Assembly (NCBI RefSeq): GCF_002994745.2
Contig: NC_037091.1
Location: 23,565,789-23,629,788, forward strand
Source: Rosa chinensis
Lineage: Eukaryota; Streptophyta; Magnoliopsida; Rosales; Rosaceae
Direction of reading: 5' to 3'
DNA length: 64,000 nucleotides
A program made the translations under genes and the position numbers. Positions 11,497 to 20,435 of this stretch are shown in pieces. Each line of letters starts with the position of its first letter. The stretch's first letter is position 1. The notes below the pieces were generated by a model. It saw only the letters and a list, made by a program, of their open reading frames with translations. It had not been told where the DNA came from and did no database searches.

Positions 11497-13428
11497 CACT
11501 ATGCCAAAAAATGCTTCATACCATACCCCTCATACAACAGAAGACGTTTTTTCTGTTGTCTGATTTTTTTCAACGTCTTCAGAAAATAGTTTTAACTATT
11601 TCTGTTGTCTGAATGGTATGAAAATCAATACCAGTTCAACTTTTTCAAGTTTGTTGTAATTTAGAAAATTCAGACAACAGAATTTCTGAGTAAATGGAGA
11701 AATTTTTTCTCCTTGTCTGGACAAAAATTTTTTTTTGGCTAAACTAAAACTTAAGTGAGCTAGACCCTGAGTTTTCTAAACACTTGGTTAAAAAAAACAG
11801 AAGCCTTCTTTCCTTCTCCGCTAGCTAGACCCCAATTAAGCAATTGCAGCTCCCATTCTGGTTCTTCTCCCCCGATCAGCAACATTCTTTTCCTTTCCCA
11901 ATTATGGTTCTTCTCTCCCCGATCTAGGTTTTTTACACAAAAGAGTCTCATCAATCAACCTCTCCCCGATCTAGGTCAAGAAGACACTGTTGGTGGAGTT
12001 CTTTGATCCGATTTTACAAAGTATATTGTTGTTGCACGGTAAGTCTCAATCTTCGTGTTAGGATTTCGACCTTGATTTGTGTTGGGTTTTAGGGTTTCCT
12101 TGGGATATCGATTTGGGGTTTCCTTTGAAATTAGATTTGTGATATCAATTTAGAGATGTGGTGGTTGAAATAGACTTGGGTGTTATTCTGGTTTTATGGA
12201 TTTGGGGATGGTTTAAGGTTCATTTTGATTTGGGTGTTTGAAATTTGCTGAAAATTTATTAATTGTTGTTCTTGAAATCGGGTTGGGTGTTTATCTTTTG
12301 GTTCTGGGTTTATAGTTTTTGACCGAATTAAATGTTTGTTCAGTATATATATGATTGTTAATTAGGTTATGTAGGATTTCTGGTCAAGGAGAGGAGTGAA
12401 GGAGAAATGGGTTCTGCACTCAGATGAGTTTTTAGCCTCTCCAAAGTCGGAAACGTTAAAGATCTTGCAAGATTAGGTTGTGGTCAATTGTTATAAAGGT
12501 ATATATGAATTATTCATAATTTGAATGGTTGGTTGTGCTTCTATTATAAGTGGAATCCCAATAAACCTAGTTTACCATTAATTATGGTACTGAACACATG
12601 CTCTAAGTGTCTGTATATATATCTCCACTAGTGGAATTAACAAATTGGGTATCAAGTTTCAGAATTATGCTAAAAAAATGGTCATGGTTGAAGGTCTATG
12701 GTTTTAAATTTCTGGTTGGCTCTCCTTTTCATACGCATATCCAAATAGAAATTTGATTATTTGCCTTGGTTATAATGAATTGGAGTTTCAGCTTATTTTT
12801 GGAAAGGTGTAATGTTGTTTATTTGGTTTTGATTCTTCTTTTATTGTCATGTTAGATGGGTAAGAGATGATCAGTCTTCAGTAATAGTCAAATTGTATTA
12901 CCTGCAATTCGGAAGTGCAAGACTTGGTGTTTGGTAAGCAGTTTTAGGTTTAACTCTACAACTGAATTTTGGTTTGTATTTTTGAGACTTAACTATTAAT
13001 ATATGTATATATATTACATGATTTCGCAGGATATAGGGGCAGGAGTTCTTGCTTCATGCGAGTGACTGAAATAGAGTTGGGTCTTATTCGAGTCCAGGGA
13101 TTTGCTGCTGGGTTTATGGATTTGGTTATGGTTTGTTCTTCAAATCGATTTGATTGTTATTTGGGTTCAGGAATTTGGGGATGGTTTGTTCTTGAAGTCG
13201 ATTTAGGTGTTATTTGGCTTTAGATTTACTGTTGGGTTTATTATTTATATAAACCTTAGTTTATTCTATTAGCTAATAAGTTTCCAACTTCAGTTCATCA
13301 TCCGAAGTAACTTGCAGATTAGATTTTCATGAGTCATTCATTTATTGCTTGTCATTGGAATCATAATCTGATTATTTGAGATTGAATATATGAACTTTTA
13401 AGTTTTTTGTTCTTTTGACATGCATAAG

Positions 13429-13823
13429 CTTCTCATAGGCACTGCTGATAGAGGCATTAAAGCATGGAATGTCGATGCAAAGAGAGTTGTCTGTGACTTT
13501 CAGACAAGTGCAGAATTTCCAAGGTTGTTCCTATTACCACTGTTACAAGTCTATGTTTCTTGGTGCTGCTGTTTACCTTTTCTTTCCCTCTTGTAGTGTG
13601 TTGGATATAAAATGCAGCCTTGTAGAGCCAATTTTTGTTTCTGCTGCAGCATCCAAGGGGTATGCTCTTTTTCTGATCTCATCTTACCACTGTTTTTGCC
13701 TAAAGTGCTCTATTCAACTTAGTAAAATATGAGCCTGTGGTGTTGAAATGAAATAGTATGGTCACTGGAAGATTCTACTTACAATTCATGTCCATTTATA
13801 TGTGTGTTTATGTTTGTCTTTGG

Positions 13824-13857
<34 letters not shown>

Positions 13858-14420
13858 TATCTGAATCAGGATTTTATTGTCTTCGTAGGCATGGAACGAG
13901 TTATGTTGATAGTCTGGGTTTTGCTTAGTTAACTGTGTGGAATATGATGATATGGAAGGCTATGGTATGTTCTTGATTGTACTATATTTATAGGCCTTGT
14001 TAACCTTGTGTTAACCTTGCAACCTAATAAAATACCTGATTTAGATAGCTTTGCATTACTGGTGTTCTGTTTACTTTTCCAAGATGATTGAAGCTCCCTC
14101 TGCAAGGGCATTAAGCTGATAATGCTTTTTGTCTTAGTAAGTGGGTGCTCTAACTTTTGCACGGCTGAGGTTGCTTGCACTGCTACATTGAGTGTAGAAC
14201 TATAGATATATGATAATAATGATAATTGTGGATGCTCCATTCTTTTTAGGCCTGACGAGACTAGCATTTTCAGTTTGGAACCAGATAGAAAGGCAAGAAC
14301 TTTAAAAGTCATTTTGGGCATGAAGTTTAACTACTGCATTTGAAGTGTTGTTCCTTTATTATTAAAACTCACCTACTAGATTTTCACTATCAGATTTTTG
14401 AATGGAGCTTGGAAAACCAA
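13429..14420 (+). pseudogene. WD40-repeat gene fragment, introns retained, inside the CACTA element
   Basis: Five exon-like pieces follow each other in frame across introns. 13429-13523 encodes LLIGTADRGIKAWNVDAKR. 13597-13659, after TTGTAG, encodes VLDIKCSLVEPIFVSAAAS. 13889-13964, after TTCGTAG, encodes GTSYVDSLGFA, then a TAG stop, then LTVWNMMIWKAM. 14250-14291, after TTTTTAG, encodes PDETSIFSLEPDRK. 14394-14420 encodes IFEWSLENQ. The KAWN, TVWN and FEWS signatures and spacing are those of WD40 blades, and the order matches what I recall of a plant WD40 protein family. The in-frame TAG at 13925 and missing flanks show it is not functional. Retained introns mean capture from genomic DNA, not from mRNA. 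Confidence 0.72.
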
Positions 14421-14871
14421 GTGTTGTTCCTTTATTCCTAATGAGTGTTCTTTGTGGAGCTGAACAATTTTCTTAATGAGTGAGCTAGCAGAGGATGGCT
14501 ATTATGGTGGAGAAGTAGGGTTACGCCGGTGCCGACCTAAATCATGATTAGGGCCACTCGGACTCAGAACTGTTGGACCCTTTGTAAATTGTTTAGCTTT
14601 TAAGTTTGAAAGGTATAGATTTGACCCTTATGCCTCTACTTATTGGATCTGTCTATTTAGTTATTGAGAAGGTCAGTTTAGTTGAGTATGATTTTGGGAA
14701 GTAATTAATATTATCTTGTGTTCTTGATCATTTGGTAAGTACTATAATGACCTTATGCTTAAATGAACTATAAAAAGAAAAAAGAAAAGCTTCGTTACAT
14801 GGACTATATTTTAGAACATGTGCTGATACAATTTACATATTTTGATTGGGTGCTTTTTATTGATGGGTCTA

Positions 14872-15011
14872 GGTGAGAAGGGAAGAAAATTGAGGGAACT
14901 GATAGCTGTTGTTTAGAGGCATTTGAAGTTTCCGGAGAAGAGTGTTAAGCTTTATGCAGAGAAAGTTAACAACCGAGGGCTTTGTGCAATTGCTCAGGCA
15001 GAGTCTTTGTG
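14872..15011 (+). pseudogene. RPS3: 40S ribosomal protein S3 (uS3) exon fragment inside the CACTA element
   Basis: After an acceptor-like TCTAG the frame reads GEKGRKLRELIAVV, a stop (TAG near 14914), [19 protein letters not shown], then [12 protein letters not shown]. This is the KH-domain region of eukaryotic uS3, where the family has GEKGRRIREL and [19 protein letters not shown]. The internal stop, loss of conserved arginines and abrupt loss of similarity after AESL show a dead fragment. It sits about 450 bp downstream of the WD40 pieces on the same strand, so two unrelated donor genes were captured in one transposon. Confidence 0.82.
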
Positions 15012-16168
15012 CTAAGTATATGATCGAGATAAGATGGTGTTTTTTGGTTCTCTCAATCATAATGTCAATGTTAGGTTTAGAATTTTAGAACTGATGGATT
15101 GTATTTTGGATGATATTGATGCAATGAAATATTTCGCTTCATTTTGATGGCTGATTTTAGTCCAATTTTATGGCTTTGATGATTGTTAAATGAATGATGA
15201 TGAAATGATTGAAAAGCAACATATGCAGGTTTCACAACATGTTGTATCAACAAAAGAGTAACAACATAAAGAAACAATGATATCTTGTTTCTACTTACTT
15301 CAGACAACATAAAAGTGGACTTGAAATCACTCTTAAACAACAGAATTAGGTGGTTACTTGTATTGCTATTAACACTCACACAACAGAACTTGACTAAAAC
15401 AGTGGTGGAAAATCCAAACAAACGACAGAAAAGTGATGACTGAATATATTTCAGACAACAAAAATTGAAGTCCAGACTATACTCCAAATGAGATTCAAAC
15501 AACATAAAAGAACTAAGACTGTAGTTGGAAATCAAATTTGACAACAACAAACACAATTATCTGTAGTCCAAACAAATCTCAAACAACATAACTCATAGTA
15601 TAAATGTTGTTGTGTACTAAATCAGTCGACATATAAATATCATTGTGTTTTGAATCAGACAACAGAAACATCAACTCAGCTTCAATATTGATTCAATCAA
15701 AAGACAGAAACAAGGAGAACTCCGTCATGTTAGATTAACTACATCGACATATATTTTGTTAAAGCCGTCGATGAAGTGAATTTCCAACAACATTAATATG
15801 TTGTGGTAATATGTTTCAGACGACAGATGGTCCCTAATTCTTCAATATTGGGTACTTCAGACAACAGTACCTTAAATTGTATCTGTTGTCTGAGTGTATA
15901 ACCAACGACGGAGAATATCTGTCGTCTGAGTGGCTTAGAGACGGCAGCCACCTAGACAACAGATTTTTACTTCATCTATTACCTAGACAACAGATACGAT
16001 CTGTCGTCTGAAGGCTTTTTTGACATAGTGGTGAAATCCGGGGTAGGTCCTGTATACGATACATGTATAACATGACAAGCAGGACCCAAACTTTGATTTG
16101 AGACAAAACATAGTGAAAATGTGTTTTGGTGATATAATGTTGATATATATGTGTGTGTGTGTGTCTGT

Positions 16169-16566
16169 GCTTCTCTATTAAGGACCTCCGCATAGATTAA
16201 AATATGCAGATTTCCTTGATAGACCCACTTTTCGATCACATATTCACACCTTAACCGTTCAGTTTTTAGGTATATATGAGTAGATCATCACTGCAAATTT
16301 TCAGCCAAATTGATAATCATTAAGGCATTCAAAAATGTGATTTATAATTATGAACACGAACAGTTCAGGTTGGACATTCGGTTCGTTCATTGAGTTAATC
16401 TAGTTCGATACCTTAACGATCATCAATTTGGCTGAAAATTTACATAAGTGATCTATACATTAGGATCTAAAAACTGAATGGTGAAGATGTGGATATGCAA
16501 TCAAAAAGTGAGTCTATCAAGGATATCTGCATATTTTAATATATGCATAAGTCCTTAGCAGAGAAG

Positions 16567-16567
<1 letters not shown>
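16169..16567. mobile_element. Fold-back MITE 1
   Basis: The two ends are long inverted repeats. GCTTCTCTATTAAGGAC at 16169 pairs with GTCCTTAGCAGAGAAGC ending at 16567, and pairing continues through ATATGCAGAT, CCTTGATAGAC, CGATCACAT-like text and GCTGAAAATTT, leaving a loop of roughly 80 bp near 16340-16410. There is no coding capacity. It lies beside TG and TA microsatellites. The inner arm text (CAAATTTTCAGCCAAATTGA and its complement) is shared with MITEs 2 and 3. Confidence 0.85.

Positions 16568-16612
<45 letters not shown>
16568..16612. repeat. TA microsatellite between fold-back elements
   Basis: About 21 TA units between MITE 1 and the next inverted-repeat element. Tyr-Ile reading frames through it are artefacts. 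Confidence 0.9.
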
Positions 16613-16616
<4 letters not shown>

Positions 16617-16630
16617 AGCCGTTCAGAAGA

Positions 16631-16962
16631 GGACGACTGCACAGATGCAAAAGTGTGGACGTCCCACATCAGGAGGCTATGCCGATGCTGCAGTTGCCGG
16701 TGTTGAACCAAGCCTCGATGTCGAGCCTCTGCTTGCCGCTGGAGTCGTCGATGAAGAGTTCGAAGTCGACCTTGATGGGCTTCCATGGTTTCAGGCAAGC
16801 TCGCCGCGAACACCTTCTATTCCGATCAGCTGAGCCTTCGCCTTGATGGCGACATCATCCGAGATGTCTAGAGTGTTCGTCTGACAACCACAGCGCCGCC
16901 ATCGCCGCCTGATCGAGGCCTGAGGAAGGACGTTCGCACTTTTGCATCTGTGCAGACATCCT
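16631..16962. mobile_element. Inverted-repeat element with a GC-rich, gene-like interior
   Basis: GGACGACTGCACAGATGC at 16631 and CACTTTTGCATCTGTGCAG near 16936 form a terminal inverted repeat of about 34 bp. The interior (about 16665-16925) is GC-rich, unlike everything around it. It is open on both strands: on the minus strand, IDDSSGKQRLDIEAWFNTGN in one frame and DDVAIKAKAQLIGIEGVRGE in another. This composition suggests a captured piece of a host gene. I do not recognise the donor. Confidence 0.6.
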
Positions 16963-16966
16963 GTAT

Positions 16967-17321
16967 AGGGCCCTTCTAGTGAGGGATCCATTTTTTTGGT
17001 CTTTTCTAGAGATAGGGCATTAGACCAACTTTTCGATCACATTTTGGCATCTCAACCGTTCAGTTATCATTAAGGCATTCATAACGGTGATTTAAAATTA
17101 CAAGTATGAACGTTCAAGTTTGAGAGATTTCGTTTGTCTATTGATTTAATCTAGTTTGATACCTTAACGATCACTGATTTGGCTGAAAATTTATAGAAAT
17201 GATCTACACATTAGGACCTAAAAACTGAACAGTTGAGATGCCAAAATATGATCGAAGAGTTGGTCTAATGCCCTATCCCTAGAAAATACCAAAAAATGGG
17301 ATCCCTTAGTGGAAGGGCCCT
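16967..17321. mobile_element. Fold-back MITE 2
   Basis: AGGGCCCTTCTAGTGAGGG at the left pairs with CCCTTAGTGGAAGGGCCCT at the right. Pairing runs on through AGATAGGGCATTAGACCAAC and CATCTCAACCGTTCAGTT with their complements, giving arms of more than 100 bp. The flanks are TATA-rich (TATA before, TATATATA after). No coding sequence. Confidence 0.88.
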
Positions 17322-17362
17322 ATATATATATATATATAGATACACACACACACACACACATA

Positions 17363-17744
17363 TCCTATCCAGAGCGGAGCTCGGCTTTGAAATTAATGTG
17401 TGAAGTTCGAGTTTTGGGTCACTTTTCGGTCGCATATCCACATCTCGACCGTTCTGTTTTTAGGTACTAGTGTATAGATCATCTCTGCAAATTTTCAGCC
17501 AAAATGATGATCGTTAAGACATTGATAAGTGCCTTAAAGCTAGTACGGTTCAGGTTGACAGATTCAGTCCGTCCATTGGTTTAAGCGAGTTAGATACCTT
17601 AACGATCATCAATTTGGCTGAAAATTTGCAGAGATGATCTATACACTAGTACCTAAAAATTGAACGGTCGAGATGTGGATATGCAACTGAAAAGTGTCGA
17701 ACTTCACACGTTAATTTCAAAGCGAAGCTCCGCTCTGGATAGGA
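17363..17744. mobile_element. Fold-back MITE 3
   Basis: TCCTATCCAGAGCGGAGC and CTTTGAAATTAA at the left pair with TTAATTTCAAAG and GCTCCGCTCTGGATAGGA at the right. The arms extend through ACTTTTCGGTCGCATATCC, AGATCATCTCTGCAAATTT and their complements. It is flanked by CA and TA microsatellites. The inner arms are diverged copies of those in MITEs 1 and 2, so the three share an ancestor but have different outer ends. Confidence 0.88.
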
Positions 17745-17749
17745 TCCGT

Positions 17750-17787
<38 letters not shown>

Positions 17788-18239
17788 GTATGTATATGTA
17801 TGTATGTATGTGTATGTGTGACATAATGTTGATACATGTTTGACGTGACGAGTGGGAAACACAAGTTTAGTTGAGACAAAATATAGTTAAAATGTGTTTC
17901 GGTGATACTAATTCCCTCCCAAATTAGTTACACAACAATAGTAAAAAAGTATGATAAATTACCACAACGGATTCCATCCAAAATAATTGCACATGTTAAA
18001 TTACCACAACAGAAAAAATACAATAGATTGCTTACAAAATAAACCTGCATATTGCATCCTAAACATGCCCAAAATCCAACAACCATTTGTTACAACAAAC
18101 TGCTTACAAGAAGCAACATGTATGACATTTTTCAATATTTCAAAAGCAAAAGTAAATGCCAAGCAAACAGTTGGTTATACACATGTTTGAAATCAGTTTT
18201 TTATTTTTATTTTTTCAATGATAACACATTCTAAGCAGG
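17745..18239. other. Microsatellite and decayed LTR text
   Basis: TA/TG microsatellite at 17750-17820, then the second copy of the LTR unit (17830-17911), then AT-rich sequence with short frames only (60-67 aa, no domain). It could include the 3' flank of the MULE relic to its right. Confidence 0.45.
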
Positions 18240-19660
18240 CTATAAATTAAAAGGCTTCACTCAATACCTCCATGTGGGGTTTTCAACTGTAGTCCCAGAG
18301 CTTGTGCCAGAAGTAGAACCTTGTGCAGGCTTCTTTGGTACGTGGTTTGATTCTTCTTACTGGTGATTTGACCCTCTTTCCTGAGAACAGAGACTTGGAA
18401 GAGGCCAGTGGCTGTGGATTACATTGAAAACAACATTTCCAAAACATTTAGAGTTATTCATTATGTTTGTTGAAACTGATGCTTGACTTAAGGAAAAAGT
18501 CTCACATAATGTTACCTGTAGTCATTGAACAGTGTTGGTGGAAGTTTGTGATTACATTGCATTAAACTGCTCAACTTCAACAGTCACATTTCCACTAACA
18601 TTTTGAGAAATGACTTGTGGTTGCTTAAGTACTTCTAGAACATGAATATTCTCCTCTGCAACCTGGGGTTCTCAGGAACTTGAACATTGTCATCTTCAGC
18701 TTGGAGTTGCTGATTTTCCATATTCCCTTAAGGGTACACAAAAAAGACCAAGTCAATTAATATAGTCCATAATGGTGTCTAAATTTTGGTAAAATGTATC
18801 CTGAATGCATATGGCCTACTTGATTTCTTCTCAGACATGTCCTAACATTATGCCTCCCCCCCCCTTTTTTGGCATCTGCCACACTTGACTTGAGAGTAAT
18901 AACTCATTATCAACTTTTCAATACCAAAAGCTAGTGGTACTTCACCTACACACATTTGTGAGTAAATGTATTATAGTTAGACAATATGAAGAATTAACAT
19001 CATGCTTGATACTCAAGAGATAGTTATCAAAATAGGTTACCTAGTTCTTTGGTTCTATTTATCTTGGGCCTTCCTAGTTGTGCCCTATATAAGGGTGGTG
19101 CACTTGATTTGGCTTATGAATGATCTCTCATTCCCTAGCCCCAGCAATTGGGTTGACCACTAGCTAATAAGATTGAGATTGAATTTATTATCACCACCAA
19201 TCTAGAACCCTAAATTTATTTGGATCCCCAACTACATCAAACCCTAAACCCTTTATTAAAGAATGGCATGTGGGGTTTTGGGGTCAACGACAAATTATTG
19301 CTTTTCATTTAAGTGTCGCAGTTAATAAAATTAATCTCGCTTTTATTTTTCATTGTCCGCTCGATTTTTTAACAACATTTAAAAATATACAAACACTATC
19401 AAAGAATAAAGTACGTATAATCTATAACATTTTCTTAAAAAAACATTATTATCAAGTAAGCAGTGTTGTTGTAGTGTGAAGACAAAATGAAATTCTAAAA
19501 TAGACAGACCCTAGACAAAATACCTTGACTCCCATAAACAAACAATACTCTCTAGACCACAAGCCCTAAAAGACAGGCAAAGTCATAGAAGAGGACTTTT
19601 CTTACCTACAAATACGGGTGGATCCCCATCAAGCCTGAAATATCGCCAATAATTCGCCAT
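18240..19660 (-). pseudogene. MULE (MuDR-like) transposase remnant
   Basis: Read on the minus strand. An ATG at 19660 opens MANYWRYFRLDGDPPVFV, ending at donor G|GTAAGA (19606-19605). After a long gap, 18886-18800 encodes a CCHC zinc knuckle, CGRCQK...GGHNVRTC, the signature at the C-terminus of MuDR-type transposases. Its frame is broken by an expanded G run (about 18857-18866). A Gln/Asn-rich tail, MENQQLQAEDDNVQVPENPR, follows at about 18722-18660 with further frame breaks. The catalytic DDE domain and the SWIM core are missing. The zinc knuckle call is fairly firm. That the 19606-19660 exon belongs to the same gene is inference from strand and spacing. Confidence 0.5.
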
Positions 19661-20435
19661 AGTAAAATGAATCTCTGCAAAAGATCTAATTTGAGAATAA
19701 AGTCTGTGTGACTCAACTATGATATCACTTCACTATGTGAGAGCAGAGGGGTGAGAGAATACGGCTGTAGAAATTGAAATCAACAGTACATATTCTCCAA
19801 GGCAGAGATATGCATCAAGTATTTGACTGGTTACTAGACAAATCCCGACTCTCTTCAAGTTGGGTTGCCATTGTTGTAAAAATAAGAGTTGTTCTTCCAC
19901 AATTGCAGTTAAATTTTCATATCATTTGTCCGAGAAATTGCAGATTAATAGGAGATGAAGAAAGGGTTGCGTATTGATTTAGATTGGAATCATAATTACA
20001 TTTTGTTTTGCAATGAACTTCTATCTTGTATTCTTGTTTAGTGCACTTCTAAGCACCTCTGTTTTTACTCTCACGTTTCCTTTTTGTCTATGTGAAAAAA
20101 AAAATGTCTATACTTGATTGTTATCTCGGGCATATTTGGATAGTTAATAATAAATTATGGGGTTGCTGTCGGTAATCAACTAGATTGATACGTTGGTTTG
20201 TTCATATCTAGAGAGTAGAAACTGCAAGGAAAAGGGTGTTCCGTCTTCCTTGAAAGGCAGGGCCCTATTGAGAATGACTATTGACTTCTTCCGAGTACTT
20301 CTGTGACCTAAATTGATTGACATTTATTAGTGTAGACCCAATACTTGCACCGGTTGTGTGGAAAAACTGGAATAGTAATGGTACGTACCTACATATGATA
20401 ATGCAAAGACTTCAACAATTCCAGGTAGCTTGACC
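19661..20435. other. Upstream region of GLR-1
   Basis: AT-rich DNA without a gene I can support (a 67-aa frame at 19774-19977 has no domain). A CCTATATAAGG box and a telo-box-like AAACCCTAAACCC exist further left at about 19090 and 19239, inside the MULE relic span, but are more than 1.1 kb from the GLR start. The last 100 bp before the ATG contain no strong TATA box, so I cannot place the transcription start. Confidence 0.4.

Larger units (their letters stand above)
11497..16030 (+). mobile_element. CACTA (En/Spm) transposon carrying host gene fragments
   Basis: Terminal inverted repeats CACTATGCCAAAAAA (11497) and TTTTTTGACATAGTG (ending 16030) are flanked by a 3-bp duplication GTG (11494-11496 and 16031-16033), the defining CACTA signature. 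Subterminal DNA has many copies of a CAGACAACAGAA-like word in both orientations (11535-11680 and 15230-16010), as expected for transposase binding. The 4534-bp element has no TNP1/TNP2-like frame, so it is non-autonomous. Its middle (about 11790-15060) looks like plant genes rather than transposon: a leader-plus-donor at 11960-12045, WD40 exons with introns at 13429-14420, and a ribosomal protein S3 exon at 14872-15011. Confidence 0.9.
11361..18000 (-). mobile_element. 5' LTR of the Del/Tekay-like element, heavily invaded
   Basis: The LTR terminus on the + strand is TGACAGGACCCG at 11361, next to the primer binding site. The first 135 bp form a fold-back (see separate entry). The LTR is split by the CACTA element at 11497-16030 and resumes at 16031. 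It is invaded again from about 16144 by four inverted-repeat elements. A unit of about 85 bp at 16056-16143 (GATACATGT...GAGACAAAA...GTGTTTTGGTGATA) recurs diverged at 17830-17911 on the far side of those elements, so the LTR once held a tandem pair that the insertions now separate. The right limit is uncertain. Confidence 0.5.

Noticed and set aside
16543..16846. 96-98-aa frames through the TA repeat and GC-rich interior
   Set aside because: Half of each frame is Tyr-Ile from the TA repeat; only the GC-rich part is noteworthy and is reported as possible cargo.
20430..20435. Start of GLR-1 two codons upstream
   Set aside because: The codon there is TTG; the ATG at 20436 has a good context and opens the signal peptide.
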